From contig JANXAL010000076.1 of NCBI GenBank assembly GCA_025062325.1, positions 18,227 through 82,226 of the forward strand: a DNA stretch of 64,000 bases, written 5' to 3'. This stretch comes from Roseiflexus sp. (GTDB lineage Bacteria; Chloroflexota; Chloroflexia; Chloroflexales; Roseiflexaceae). Positions 48,461 to 55,678 of the stretch are shown one piece after another (within the stretch, counting starts at the first letter, position 1; the number at the start of each line of letters is the position of its first letter). The position numbers and the translations under genes are program-made. Below the pieces are notes generated by a model. That model made no database searches. It saw nothing but the letters and a program-made list of their open reading frames with translations, and was not told where the DNA came from.

Positions 48461-50326
48461 CTACCAGCCGCGCCCATCCGCCAGCACTGTATGGGCAGGG
48501 CGATGCTGCGCCCATACCGGCTCATCGCGGAATTGACGACGATACAACTCAGCGTACAACCCGCCGCGTGCCAGCAACTCGTCGTGCGTGCCACGCTCAA
48601 CAATTCGCCCCCGATCGAGCACCAGCACCAGGTCAGCATCGCGGACGGTCGAGAGGCGATGGGCAATCACAAAACTGGTTCGCCCGCGCAACAACCGCCG
48701 GAGCGCTTGCTGGATCAACTGCTCAGTGCGGGTATCAACACTGCTGGTCGCCTCGTCCAGAATCAGAATGCGCGGATCTGCCAGGATCGCACGCGCGATG
48801 CTGATCAGTTGCCGCTGCCCCTGACTGAGGTTGCCGCCACGCTCACTGAGCTGCGTCTGGTACCCGTCTGGCAGGCGCATAATGAACTCATGGGCATTCG
48901 CAGCGCGCGCCGCCTCTTCAACCTCCGCATCGGTGGCATCAAGCCGTCCGTAACGGATATTATCGGCAATCGTTCCTGAGAAGAGAAAGCTATCCTGGAG
49001 CACTACTCCCATCTGTGACCGCAGACTGGCACGGGTGACCTTACGCACATCAATGCCGTCAATCAGAACGGCTCCAGCGCTAACATCGTAGAAACGCCCG
49101 ATCAGATTGACGAGCGTCGTCTTCCCGGCGCCGGTTGGCCCAACGAGTGCAATCGTCTGCCCCGGTTCCGCTGTCAGGCAGATGTCCTTCAATACATATT
49201 GCTCTTCGTCTGCCGGTTGTTCTCCCAGTCGGGCGCTGTAACTGAACCAGACGTGGTCGAACTCCACCCGCCCCTTGATCCGTCCAAGCGGCTGCGCATC
49301 CGGCGCATCGACCAGATCAGGAGGCGTATCGATCAGCGCAAAGATGCGTTCACCTGCCGCTAGCGCCGACTGTGCGGTAGTATAAAATGCGGACAGCGCC
49401 TGCACCGGACGGAAAAACTGCTGCACATACGTCAGAAACGCGACCACCACACCGACGGTGACCGCTTCCTGGACCACCAGCCAGCCGCCGAATCCGGCAA
49501 CAATGGCAATAGCGACTGTCGAGAGGATATCCACTGCTGGCATAAACGCCGATGTGATCGCGGTTGCGTTGATATTCGCGTCGCGGTTTGCAGCGTTGCG
49601 TTGTGCGAATCGCTGCTGGTTAAGCGCAGTGCGTGTAAATGCCTGCGCGATTTTGACGCCAGCAATCTCTTCCTGAATCTCCGCCGACACATCGCCAATC
49701 GCCTCGCGAGTGCGGCGAAATGCGCGCCGTGACATCTGCGAAAACAGACCGGTCATCCAGATCATGACCGGAATGACAACGAAACTCGCCAGCGCCAGCC
49801 GCCAGTCGAGCGCTACCATTGCTATCAGAATGCCGGTCAGACCGAACAGACTGCCAAGCACCTGCACCAGTCCCTGGCCCATCAGTTGCGTTATAACGTC
49901 CGTGTCATTCACCAGGCGCGACATCAGTTCCCCCGCCGGACGGCGATCGAAGAAACGGAGCGACATGCGCTGCAACGCCGCGAAAATTTCGCTGCGCAAC
50001 TGCGCCAGCACCTGCTGCCCGACTTCGCCCATCAGCATAAACTGATAGCGCCCGGCAGCCATACCAGCAACATAGATGACAAGGAGCATCAGCATCAAAC
50101 GGTTCAGTTCGCCGCCGTCACGCTGCGCAATCGCGCTGTCGATTGCTATGCCGATCACCATTGGACCAAGCGCCTGCGAAGCGGCGGCGATGACGACCAG
50201 AACCAGAATCGCCAGTAGTCGTCGCCAATACGGAACCAGATAGCCGAGCAATCGCCGCGCGACCGCGCCGCGATTCTCAGCGCGCTCTTGCGGCAATTCG
50301 GCCACTCGTTGCAACGTGTGCATCAT
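48461..50326 (-). CDS. ABC exporter half-transporter (catalytic-site subunit of a heterodimer)
   Basis: A 621-residue protein with a six-helix type IV exporter membrane domain (about 25-330) and a C-terminal ATPase. Walker A is LVGPTGAGKTTLVNLI, Walker B is ILILDEATSSVD with the catalytic glutamate, and the signature is the non-canonical LSQGQRQL. With the 50939 gene this makes a pair like LmrD/LmrC or BmrD/BmrC, in which only one ATP site is fully active. The ATG at 50326 overlaps the stop of the reductase gene (ATGA). The gene ends in repeat DNA. Confidence 0.92.
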   Translation of the reverse strand: MMHTLQRVAELPQERAENRGAVARRLLGYLVPYWRRLLAILVLVVIAAASQALGPMVIGIAIDSAIAQRDGGELNRLMLMLLVIYVAGMAAGRYQFMLMGEVGQQVLAQLRSEIFAALQRMSLRFFDRRPAGELMSRLVNDTDVITQLMGQGLVQVLGSLFGLTGILIAMVALDWRLALASFVVIPVMIWMTGLFSQMSRRAFRRTREAIGDVSAEIQEEIAGVKIAQAFTRTALNQQRFAQRNAANRDANINATAITSAFMPAVDILSTVAIAIVAGFGGWLVVQEAVTVGVVVAFLTYVQQFFRPVQALSAFYTTAQSALAAGERIFALIDTPPDLVDAPDAQPLGRIKGRVEFDHVWFSYSARLGEQPADEEQYVLKDICLTAEPGQTIALVGPTGAGKTTLVNLIGRFYDVSAGAVLIDGIDVRKVTRASLRSQMGVVLQDSFLFSGTIADNIRYGRLDATDAEVEEAARAANAHEFIMRLPDGYQTQLSERGGNLSQGQRQLISIARAILADPRILILDEATSSVDTRTEQLIQQALRRLLRGRTSFVIAHRLSTVRDADLVLVLDRGRIVERGTHDELLARGGLYAELYRRQFRDEPVWAQHRPAHTVLADGRGW

Positions 50327-50796
50327 ATGCGTCGCTCCCTGTTCATCTTTGGCATACTAACCGGACTCAACCGCACAATCGGCAGTCGTCGGGCAGTGCG
50401 TTGCCGGTATGTTTCATAGGTCGGATAGATGGCGACCAGTCGCCGCCACAGACGCTCGTATTCCTCGGGATTGTCCACCTCAATCGCCACGGCTGAGGTG
50501 ACATACCCGTGATCTTCGACGACCACACGCGGATCGGAACGCAGGTTGAGGTACCACTGTGGCGGCGAATCGCTGCCGCCCCACGATCCAACAACTATGT
50601 AGTCGCCACCGTCACGCACGAACAGTAGCGGAGTAACGCGCTTCTTGCCGCTGCGTCGGCCAGTCGTGGTCAGCAGAAGGCAGTGCCGTCCCAGGAGCGG
50701 ATGCGGCAACGCGCCACGCATCAACCGGTAGAGCGCCACGTGCGCCGCCGTCGCCACTTTGACCAACTGGACAAAAAGTGGATGGTGTTTGGTCAT
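50323..50796 (-). CDS. Deazaflavin (F420)-dependent nitroreductase-family protein
   Basis: A 157-residue protein of the DUF385/PF04075 family with a split-barrel fold. Visible family motifs are LLLTTTGRRSGKKRVTPLLF, YIVVGSWGGSDSPPQWYLNL and the late YPTYETYRQRTAR. Relatives bind F420 or other flavins and reduce quinones or nitro compounds. It lies between the two ABC half-transporter genes and overlaps the second by four bases, so it is made together with the exporter. It may chemically modify toxic compounds; that is inference from context. Confidence 0.85.
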   Translation of the reverse strand: MTKHHPLFVQLVKVATAAHVALYRLMRGALPHPLLGRHCLLLTTTGRRSGKKRVTPLLFVRDGGDYIVVGSWGGSDSPPQWYLNLRSDPRVVVEDHGYVTSAVAIEVDNPEEYERLWRRLVAIYPTYETYRQRTARRLPIVRLSPVSMPKMNRERRI

Positions 50797-50938
50797 ACGG
50801 ATACGTCAACCCGAAGACCCTCAAGGCCAAGACATATCCAGACACAGACCGGAGATCACTCCGACAATGATGTTCCCTCACCAGGACGGATCACAGCGAA
50901 GACCTCAAGAGTATGTTTTCACCTTCAACCTTCCCACG

Positions 50939-52744
50939 TTAACCTTCAACCTCCACCATCTCAGCCGCCTCTCGCACTCCGCCGAACTGCGAGTCGATGA
51001 TCTCGCCGTAGAGCGCGCTGCTCGCCAGGAGTTCCTCGTGCGTTCCCTGTGCGACGATACGCCCGTTATCGAGCAGCAGGATGAGATCGGCGCGACGCAC
51101 CGTACTGATGCGCTGCGCAATCACGAATGACGTTCGCCCTTCCATCAACCGTTCGAGCGCCAACTGAATCTGATACTCAGTCTCGGCGTCAACCGACGAA
51201 GTGCTATCGTCAAGGATCAAAATCCGCGGATCGCGCAGAAGCGCGCGTGCGATGGCGATACGCTGCTTCTGCCCGCCTGACAATCCAATGCCGCGCTCGC
51301 CGATGATAGTGTTGTATCCATTCGGCAACGCTACAATGAACTCGTGCGCCTGTGCGGCGCGTGCTGCCGCCTCGACTTCCGCATCGCTCGCATCAGGGCG
51401 ACCATAGGCGATATTATCGCGCACACTGCCGCTGAACAGCGTCGTATCCTGCAACACAATCCCGATCTGCGCTCGCAGGCTCTCCAGTGTCACATCGCGC
51501 ACATCAATCCCGTCAATCGTGACTCGCCCATGGGTGACATCATAGAACCGCGGGATCAGATTGATAATCGTGCTTTTACCGGCGCCGGTTTTCCCTAGAA
51601 TTGCAACCGTCTGTCCCGGCTCAGCGACAAACGAGACGTCCTTGAGGATGTATTTATCCTCGCGGATCGGATGATGTCCATCAGGCGCCGGAGGACCATC
51701 GGCTCGGACGCCATAACCGAACCAGACATGCTCAAACGCGACTCTCCCCTTGACGGGCGGCAACGGGCGGGCGCCGGGGCGATCGCGCACCTCGCTTTCG
51801 ACATCGAGCACCTCGAAGATCCGCTCTGCGCTGACCGCTGCGCGTGTTAACTGCGCCATGATCATGCCCAGCATCATGAGCGGCGTTATCAGCAACGCCA
51901 GGTAGGTGTTGAACGCCACCAAATCACCAATAGTCAACGCACCATCGATCACCCGATACCCGCCGAACCAGATCACTGCCAGCGTCCCCAGGTTGCCGAT
52001 GAAGAAAACCAGTGGAAACGCCAGCGACATTGCGCGAACCGATTGCACGTTGACGTCGAGCAGCCGCTGATTCAGGCGGTTGTAGCGTTGCCACTCGTAT
52101 GGTTCGCGCGCAAACGCCTGCACAACACGCACGCCGACCAGATTTTCCTGAAGAGCAGTGTTGAGCTCGCCGAGTCGCTGCTGGACCTGATCAAAGAGCG
52201 GTCGCAGGACTTTCATGAAGAAGCCGATTACCCCTGCCATCAGCGGAACCGTCAGTAATGCGAGCAGCGCCAGTTGCCAGTTCATCAACAGCATTGCGCC
52301 AATGCAGCCGATAATCAACGCTAGAGCATTCAGCAGTTGCGGCAAGCCCATGCCAATGAATGTGCGCACCTGCTCGACATCACTGGTGATGCGTGTCATC
52401 AACTGCCCGGTCTGCGCCCGGTCGTGGTACGAAAAGCTCAATCCCTGGATTTTGGCGAAGAGCGCATTGCGCAGATCATAGGCAACCGCCTGCGACGCCT
52501 TTTCCGACCAGAAGCCAGACGCGAAACTGAACACGCCGCGCACCACTGCAACACCCACCAGCGCCGCCGCCAGCCATGCCAACGCGCCAGGATTACGCGC
52601 CGCAATCCCCTGATCGATGAGCAGACGCAACACATGCGGCGTGATCAGATTGGCGCCAGCCGCCAGCGCCAGGCTCACAACTGCACCGATGGTCAGCCCC
52701 AGATATGGCTTGAGAAATATCAATGAACGGCGAAGCGGAGTCAT
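50939..52744 (-). CDS. ABC exporter half-transporter (degenerate-site subunit of a heterodimer)
   Basis: A 601-residue protein with a six-helix exporter domain (about 10-320) and an ATPase. Walker A is ILGKTGAGKSTIINLI and the signature is the canonical LSGGQKQR. Walker B reads ILILDDSTSSVD, with Asp in place of the catalytic Glu, as in LmrC and BmrC. It should pair with the 48461 product to export drugs or lipids from the inner leaflet. Its ATG overlaps the MarR stop codon (ATGA). The last residues (AEMVEVEG) run into AACCTTCAACC-type repeat DNA. Confidence 0.92.
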   Translation of the reverse strand: MTPLRRSLIFLKPYLGLTIGAVVSLALAAGANLITPHVLRLLIDQGIAARNPGALAWLAAALVGVAVVRGVFSFASGFWSEKASQAVAYDLRNALFAKIQGLSFSYHDRAQTGQLMTRITSDVEQVRTFIGMGLPQLLNALALIIGCIGAMLLMNWQLALLALLTVPLMAGVIGFFMKVLRPLFDQVQQRLGELNTALQENLVGVRVVQAFAREPYEWQRYNRLNQRLLDVNVQSVRAMSLAFPLVFFIGNLGTLAVIWFGGYRVIDGALTIGDLVAFNTYLALLITPLMMLGMIMAQLTRAAVSAERIFEVLDVESEVRDRPGARPLPPVKGRVAFEHVWFGYGVRADGPPAPDGHHPIREDKYILKDVSFVAEPGQTVAILGKTGAGKSTIINLIPRFYDVTHGRVTIDGIDVRDVTLESLRAQIGIVLQDTTLFSGSVRDNIAYGRPDASDAEVEAAARAAQAHEFIVALPNGYNTIIGERGIGLSGGQKQRIAIARALLRDPRILILDDSTSSVDAETEYQIQLALERLMEGRTSFVIAQRISTVRRADLILLLDNGRIVAQGTHEELLASSALYGEIIDSQFGGVREAAEMVEVEG

Positions 52745-53223
52745 TCGGCCTCTCCTGTGGTCGTCTCTCGTCCGGTATCTGACGGGATATGGATCAGGGC
52801 GTAGAGTGCGCTCAAACCCTCGTAGAGATGTGCGCGCTGGCGCTCATCGAGGTGCTCGATCAGGCGCGCGGCGGCTTCCCTAGCGACATCGCGCATGGCA
52901 GCATGCGCCGCATAACCGGCGGGAGTCAGGCGCAGCACCACTTTGCGGCGGTCATCTGGCGCTGTCGTGCGCTCGACCCAGTTGCGCTGCACCAGCACAT
53001 CCACCATGCGCGACATCGACGATGGCGTCACCCGATGCGCCGTAGCCAGTTCACTCAGACTCCACGGGCGCTCGGCCAGCTTTGCCAGCATCCGCATCTG
53101 CCCCATGCTCGGCGTGGCGGTGTCGTGACCATAGCGTTGACGCAGCGCGCTATCAACAGCGCGCATCAATCCGGGAATAGCGTCGAGCAGCAGGACGGCG
53201 CATTCGTAAGCGGAAGGAGTCAT
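52741..53223 (-). CDS. MarR-family transcriptional regulator
   Basis: A 160-residue dimeric winged-helix repressor. The recognition region is SLSELATAHRVTPSSMSRMV followed by the wing VERTTAPDDRRKVVLRLTPA, the best-conserved MarR stretch. It heads the exporter operon and overlaps the first ABC gene by four bases. It probably represses its own operon and releases DNA on binding a transported compound. No operator was identified in the 53224-53290 region. Confidence 0.93.
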   Translation of the reverse strand: MTPSAYECAVLLLDAIPGLMRAVDSALRQRYGHDTATPSMGQMRMLAKLAERPWSLSELATAHRVTPSSMSRMVDVLVQRNWVERTTAPDDRRKVVLRLTPAGYAAHAAMRDVAREAAARLIEHLDERQRAHLYEGLSALYALIHIPSDTGRETTTGEAE

Positions 53224-53490
53224 TCAGAATCAATGTATCCTGCAATAATTAGATGACGCAACTATACACCTGTTTCTATCGGATGTCAAACGGTGGTAAG
53301 GCGAGAGGCAGGGGGCGAGAGGCACAAGGTGCGAGGTGCGAGCCGCAAAGTGCAAGGCAAGCAGCGCGCATTCGTTCTTCGCTGCTATTCGCTTTCTCGT
53401 TTCCTTACTCGCTGACGCATTCCCTCTCCCAGCTCTCACAAAACTGGTATAATGCCCGCGAAACATGCCAACTCATATGGAGGCGCTGCC
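53224..53490. other. Divergent intergenic region with GA-rich repeat
   Basis: From 53296 to 53360 it holds GGCGAGAGGCAGGGGGCGAG-type repeat. TATAAT at 53448-53453 is a possible -10 box for the monooxygenase gene, and GGAGG at 53479-53483 is its ribosome binding site. Confidence 0.45.
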
Positions 53491-53781
53491 GTGATAGTCC
53501 TGGTCGCACGCTATGTTTGCAAACCCGGTCTGGGCGACGCCGTCGAGGAGGCGCTGCGCCGGATGGCGGCGCTGGTGCGGCGGCACGAGCCGGGATGTCT
53601 GCTCTACCACTGCTGCCGCTCACAGGAAAACCCGGATGTGTTCCTCCTGTACGAGCAGTATGCAACGCACGCAGCATTGGCGGCGCACCGTGACACACCG
53701 TACTTTCAAAAGATTATCGAGGGTGAGATTGTCCCTATGCTGGAAAAGCGCGAGCGCGAGTTCTTTTCACTGATCGCCTGA
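53491..53781 (+). CDS. Antibiotic biosynthesis monooxygenase (ABM) domain protein
   Basis: A 96-residue ferredoxin-like dimeric domain. The GTG at 53491 is chosen because GGAGG lies 7 bases upstream and the product then starts at the first strand (MIVLVARYVCKPGLGDAVEE). The middle helix-strand motif CLLYHCCRSQENPDVFLLYE and YATHAALAAHRDTPYFQKI are typical of the ABM/YgiN group. These proteins act on quinone-like or haem-like compounds without metal or flavin; the substrate is unknown. Confidence 0.85.
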   Translation: MIVLVARYVCKPGLGDAVEEALRRMAALVRRHEPGCLLYHCCRSQENPDVFLLYEQYATHAALAAHRDTPYFQKIIEGEIVPMLEKREREFFSLIA

Positions 53782-53786
53782 TGCGC

Positions 53787-53815
53787 TTGCATCATAGAGC
53801 AGTGCGTGGTACCAT
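53787..53815 (+). promoter_or_regulatory. Promoter of tRNA-Met
   Basis: TTGCAT at 53787-53792 and TACCAT at 53810-53815, with a 17-bp spacer, end 7 bases before the tRNA 5' end. Confidence 0.55.
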
Positions 53816-53822
53816 ACATGGC

Positions 53823-53897
53823 GCGGGCCGCTAGCTCAATGGTAGAGCGCGTCGCTCATAACGACTGGGTTCCAGGTTCGAGTCCTGGGCGGCCCAC
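53823..53897 (+). tRNA. tRNA-Met (anticodon CAT)
   Basis: Cloverleaf with perfect acceptor GGGCCGC / GCGGCCC, D arm GCTC..GAGC, anticodon arm CGTCG-CTCATAA-CGACT (outermost pair mismatched), T arm CCAGG-TTCGAGT-CCTGG, discriminator A and encoded CCA. CAT may be elongator Met or lysidine-modified Ile2; the loop does not decide. The acceptor stem is fully paired at 1-72, so it is not the initiator type. Confidence 0.92.
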
Positions 53898-53904
53898 CAC
53901 TCTC

Positions 53905-53943
53905 CAGCAGGGGCGCCAGCTAGGTAGTGACCCCTGCATTTTA
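53905..53943 (+). terminator. Intrinsic terminator of tRNA-Met
   Basis: The stem GCAGGGG / CCCCTGC is followed by ATTTTATT, 8 bases after the CCA end. Confidence 0.65.
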
Positions 53944-53958
53944 TTATGCCAGCGCTCC

Positions 53959-55581
53959 TCACTCACATGGCTGGTTCTCGAAGAACCGGCAGCGACGAAA
54001 CAGCAGATCGCCGATCAACCGAAGGGCGCGCAGCGGCGCTTCCATCTGCCAGCGCCACACGTCGGGCCATGTCAACCCGCGACGCAGGTTTGTCTCTGCG
54101 TTGAACACCGTTGCGTTCAATACCAGACCAAAGTTCCATCCAATCAGCGCAACGGCAGGCACAAGAACACTCAACCTGCCGATTCGGCTGATAAGATTAT
54201 CATTCAAAAGCGCCAGCCCAACGACGAAGATCGGCGTGCATTCAATCAAGCGCCGAAAACCGAAGGCGCCGGTCAGGTGCCAGGTCGTCCCGAACGCGCC
54301 ATTGATCCAGGTCTGCGCTAGAAACGCGGCTGTCAGCGCAACCGTCAGCAAGCGATCATGGCGCCAGAGCAGCACCAGTCCAGCCAACCCCAGAGCGAGG
54401 GCTGGGCTCCAGATCAGCGCGCCCCGACTGAAGGGGGGAAAGGTCGCGGTGAAATCGCTTGCTCCGGGGCACCAGAAATCCGGCGCTGGATTGAAATCGA
54501 TCAGGGTGTCGATGAAATGTGGGCTGCACCAGTTCAACTTGCCGCTTACCTCAGCCGCTGGGCGCGGCGCGCCGTTGAGGACCTGATAGACGAAGAGCTG
54601 CGGCGTGATCGCCACGACAAAGGCAGCAACGAACAACGCATGGCGCAACGCCAATCGCCCCAAAGACCTGTAGCACGGGCGGGCCTCAGACCCGCCTGTG
54701 CCCGACCTGTCCAGACTCGCCCCGCCCGTACCCGACCTGCCCAGACCCGATCCGATCCCTGTCCTCAGGAAACACCCATACCGCCAGAGCGCCTCGATTG
54801 CTGGCGCAATCAGAAATAACCCCAGTTGCTCGCGGGTCATCGTCATCAGTCCGCCGACCAGTCCGAGCGCTAGCCATGCCCGCCATCCGCGTTCTTGTCC
54901 TGTTGTTGTTCCGTCACGCCCCCATTCTCGTGTTTCGTACCAGATCGTCAGAAACAGCGCCGTTAGGAACAGACCAGTGGCATGCGCGAACGGCATTTGA
55001 ATGTACATGTAGAACACCAGCGGCGACGCCAACCAGATCGTCGCACTAGCAAGCGTCGCCGCGAAGTCCGAGGCAAAGCGACGCGCCAGGCGATAAGAGA
55101 GCAGCACTCCCAGTAACCCATAGAGCGCCGAAGCGTAGCAGACAGCGTAGATATATGGGGCTGAAAACCCATCTGCCGGAATACGCGCGCCGAACAGATT
55201 GGCAAGATGCACAAGCACGTCCGCCAGCAGAAAGAACGGCGCCCACATGATTGCCGCGCCCACCGGGGCAATATTACCGTACAGACCGGTTGCAGGGCGA
55301 ATGCGGTTGGGTTGGAGCAGGCTCCCCTCGATGCCCGAGCGCGGGTTTAGCTCTGCGAAGCGACGATAGTCGTTCGCAAAATCGAGATCGCCATCGAAAC
55401 GGAGCGAGCGCAGGTAGACGTAGTATTGCACCTCATCGGTCGCATAGACCCGAGGCGTCGCAAGCGGCAGCAACAACGCAAACAGCGCAACAAGGATCGC
55501 CAAACCGCGATCGCCGCGCAGTTGCGCGGTCATGCGTCTGACGCGAGCCGTCAGTCCAACCATAGACAACACCAGGCGCAT
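53959..55581 (-). CDS. Polytopic membrane protein, GT39-like glycosyltransferase family, with repeat insertion
   Basis: About 540 residues. An N-terminal helix (LAILVALFALLLPLATPRV), then an extracytoplasmic acidic motif YATDEVQYYVYLRSLRFDGD and 10 or more further helices resemble GT39-type, lipid-linked sugar-transferring membrane proteins. ATG 55581 or 55563 are the likely starts; the frame open to 55689 would translate palindromic repeat DNA. Residues about 270-305 (GIGSGLGRSGTGGASLDRSG) are encoded by GGGCGGG/CAGACC repeat DNA inserted in frame between two helices, presumably in a loop. It is followed by the tRNA-Met terminator on the other strand. Confidence 0.72.
   Translation of the reverse strand: MRLVLSMVGLTARVRRMTAQLRGDRGLAILVALFALLLPLATPRVYATDEVQYYVYLRSLRFDGDLDFANDYRRFAELNPRSGIEGSLLQPNRIRPATGLYGNIAPVGAAIMWAPFFLLADVLVHLANLFGARIPADGFSAPYIYAVCYASALYGLLGVLLSYRLARRFASDFAATLASATIWLASPLVFYMYIQMPFAHATGLFLTALFLTIWYETREWGRDGTTTGQERGWRAWLALGLVGGLMTMTREQLGLFLIAPAIEALWRYGCFLRTGIGSGLGRSGTGGASLDRSGTGGSEARPCYRSLGRLALRHALFVAAFVVAITPQLFVYQVLNGAPRPAAEVSGKLNWCSPHFIDTLIDFNPAPDFWCPGASDFTATFPPFSRGALIWSPALALGLAGLVLLWRHDRLLTVALTAAFLAQTWINGAFGTTWHLTGAFGFRRLIECTPIFVVGLALLNDNLISRIGRLSVLVPAVALIGWNFGLVLNATVFNAETNLRRGLTWPDVWRWQMEAPLRALRLIGDLLFRRCRFFENQPCE
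54668..54770. repeat. GGGCAGG/CAGACC-type palindromic repeat inside a coding sequence
   Basis: Related to the intergenic GGGGCAGGT palindromes: GGCGGGCCTCAGACCCGCC, then CCGACCTGTCCAGACTCGCC and CCCGACCTGCCCAGACCCG. It keeps the reading frame of the membrane protein gene. Confidence 0.65.
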
Positions 55582-55590
55582 ACACACGTA

Positions 55591-55660
55591 GGGGCAGGTC
55601 TCAGACCTGCCCCAACCTACCCAACCTGCCCTGACCTGTCCTGACCTGCCCCTATCTCGG
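55591..55660. repeat. GGGGCAGGT palindrome with short tandem tail
   Basis: GGGGCAGGTCT-C-AGACCTGCCCC is an 11-bp-arm perfect palindrome, followed by AACCTGCCCTGACCTGTCC-like units, between two minus-strand genes. Confidence 0.7.
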
Positions 55661-55678
55661 AAAGGCGGCACCTTGCCT

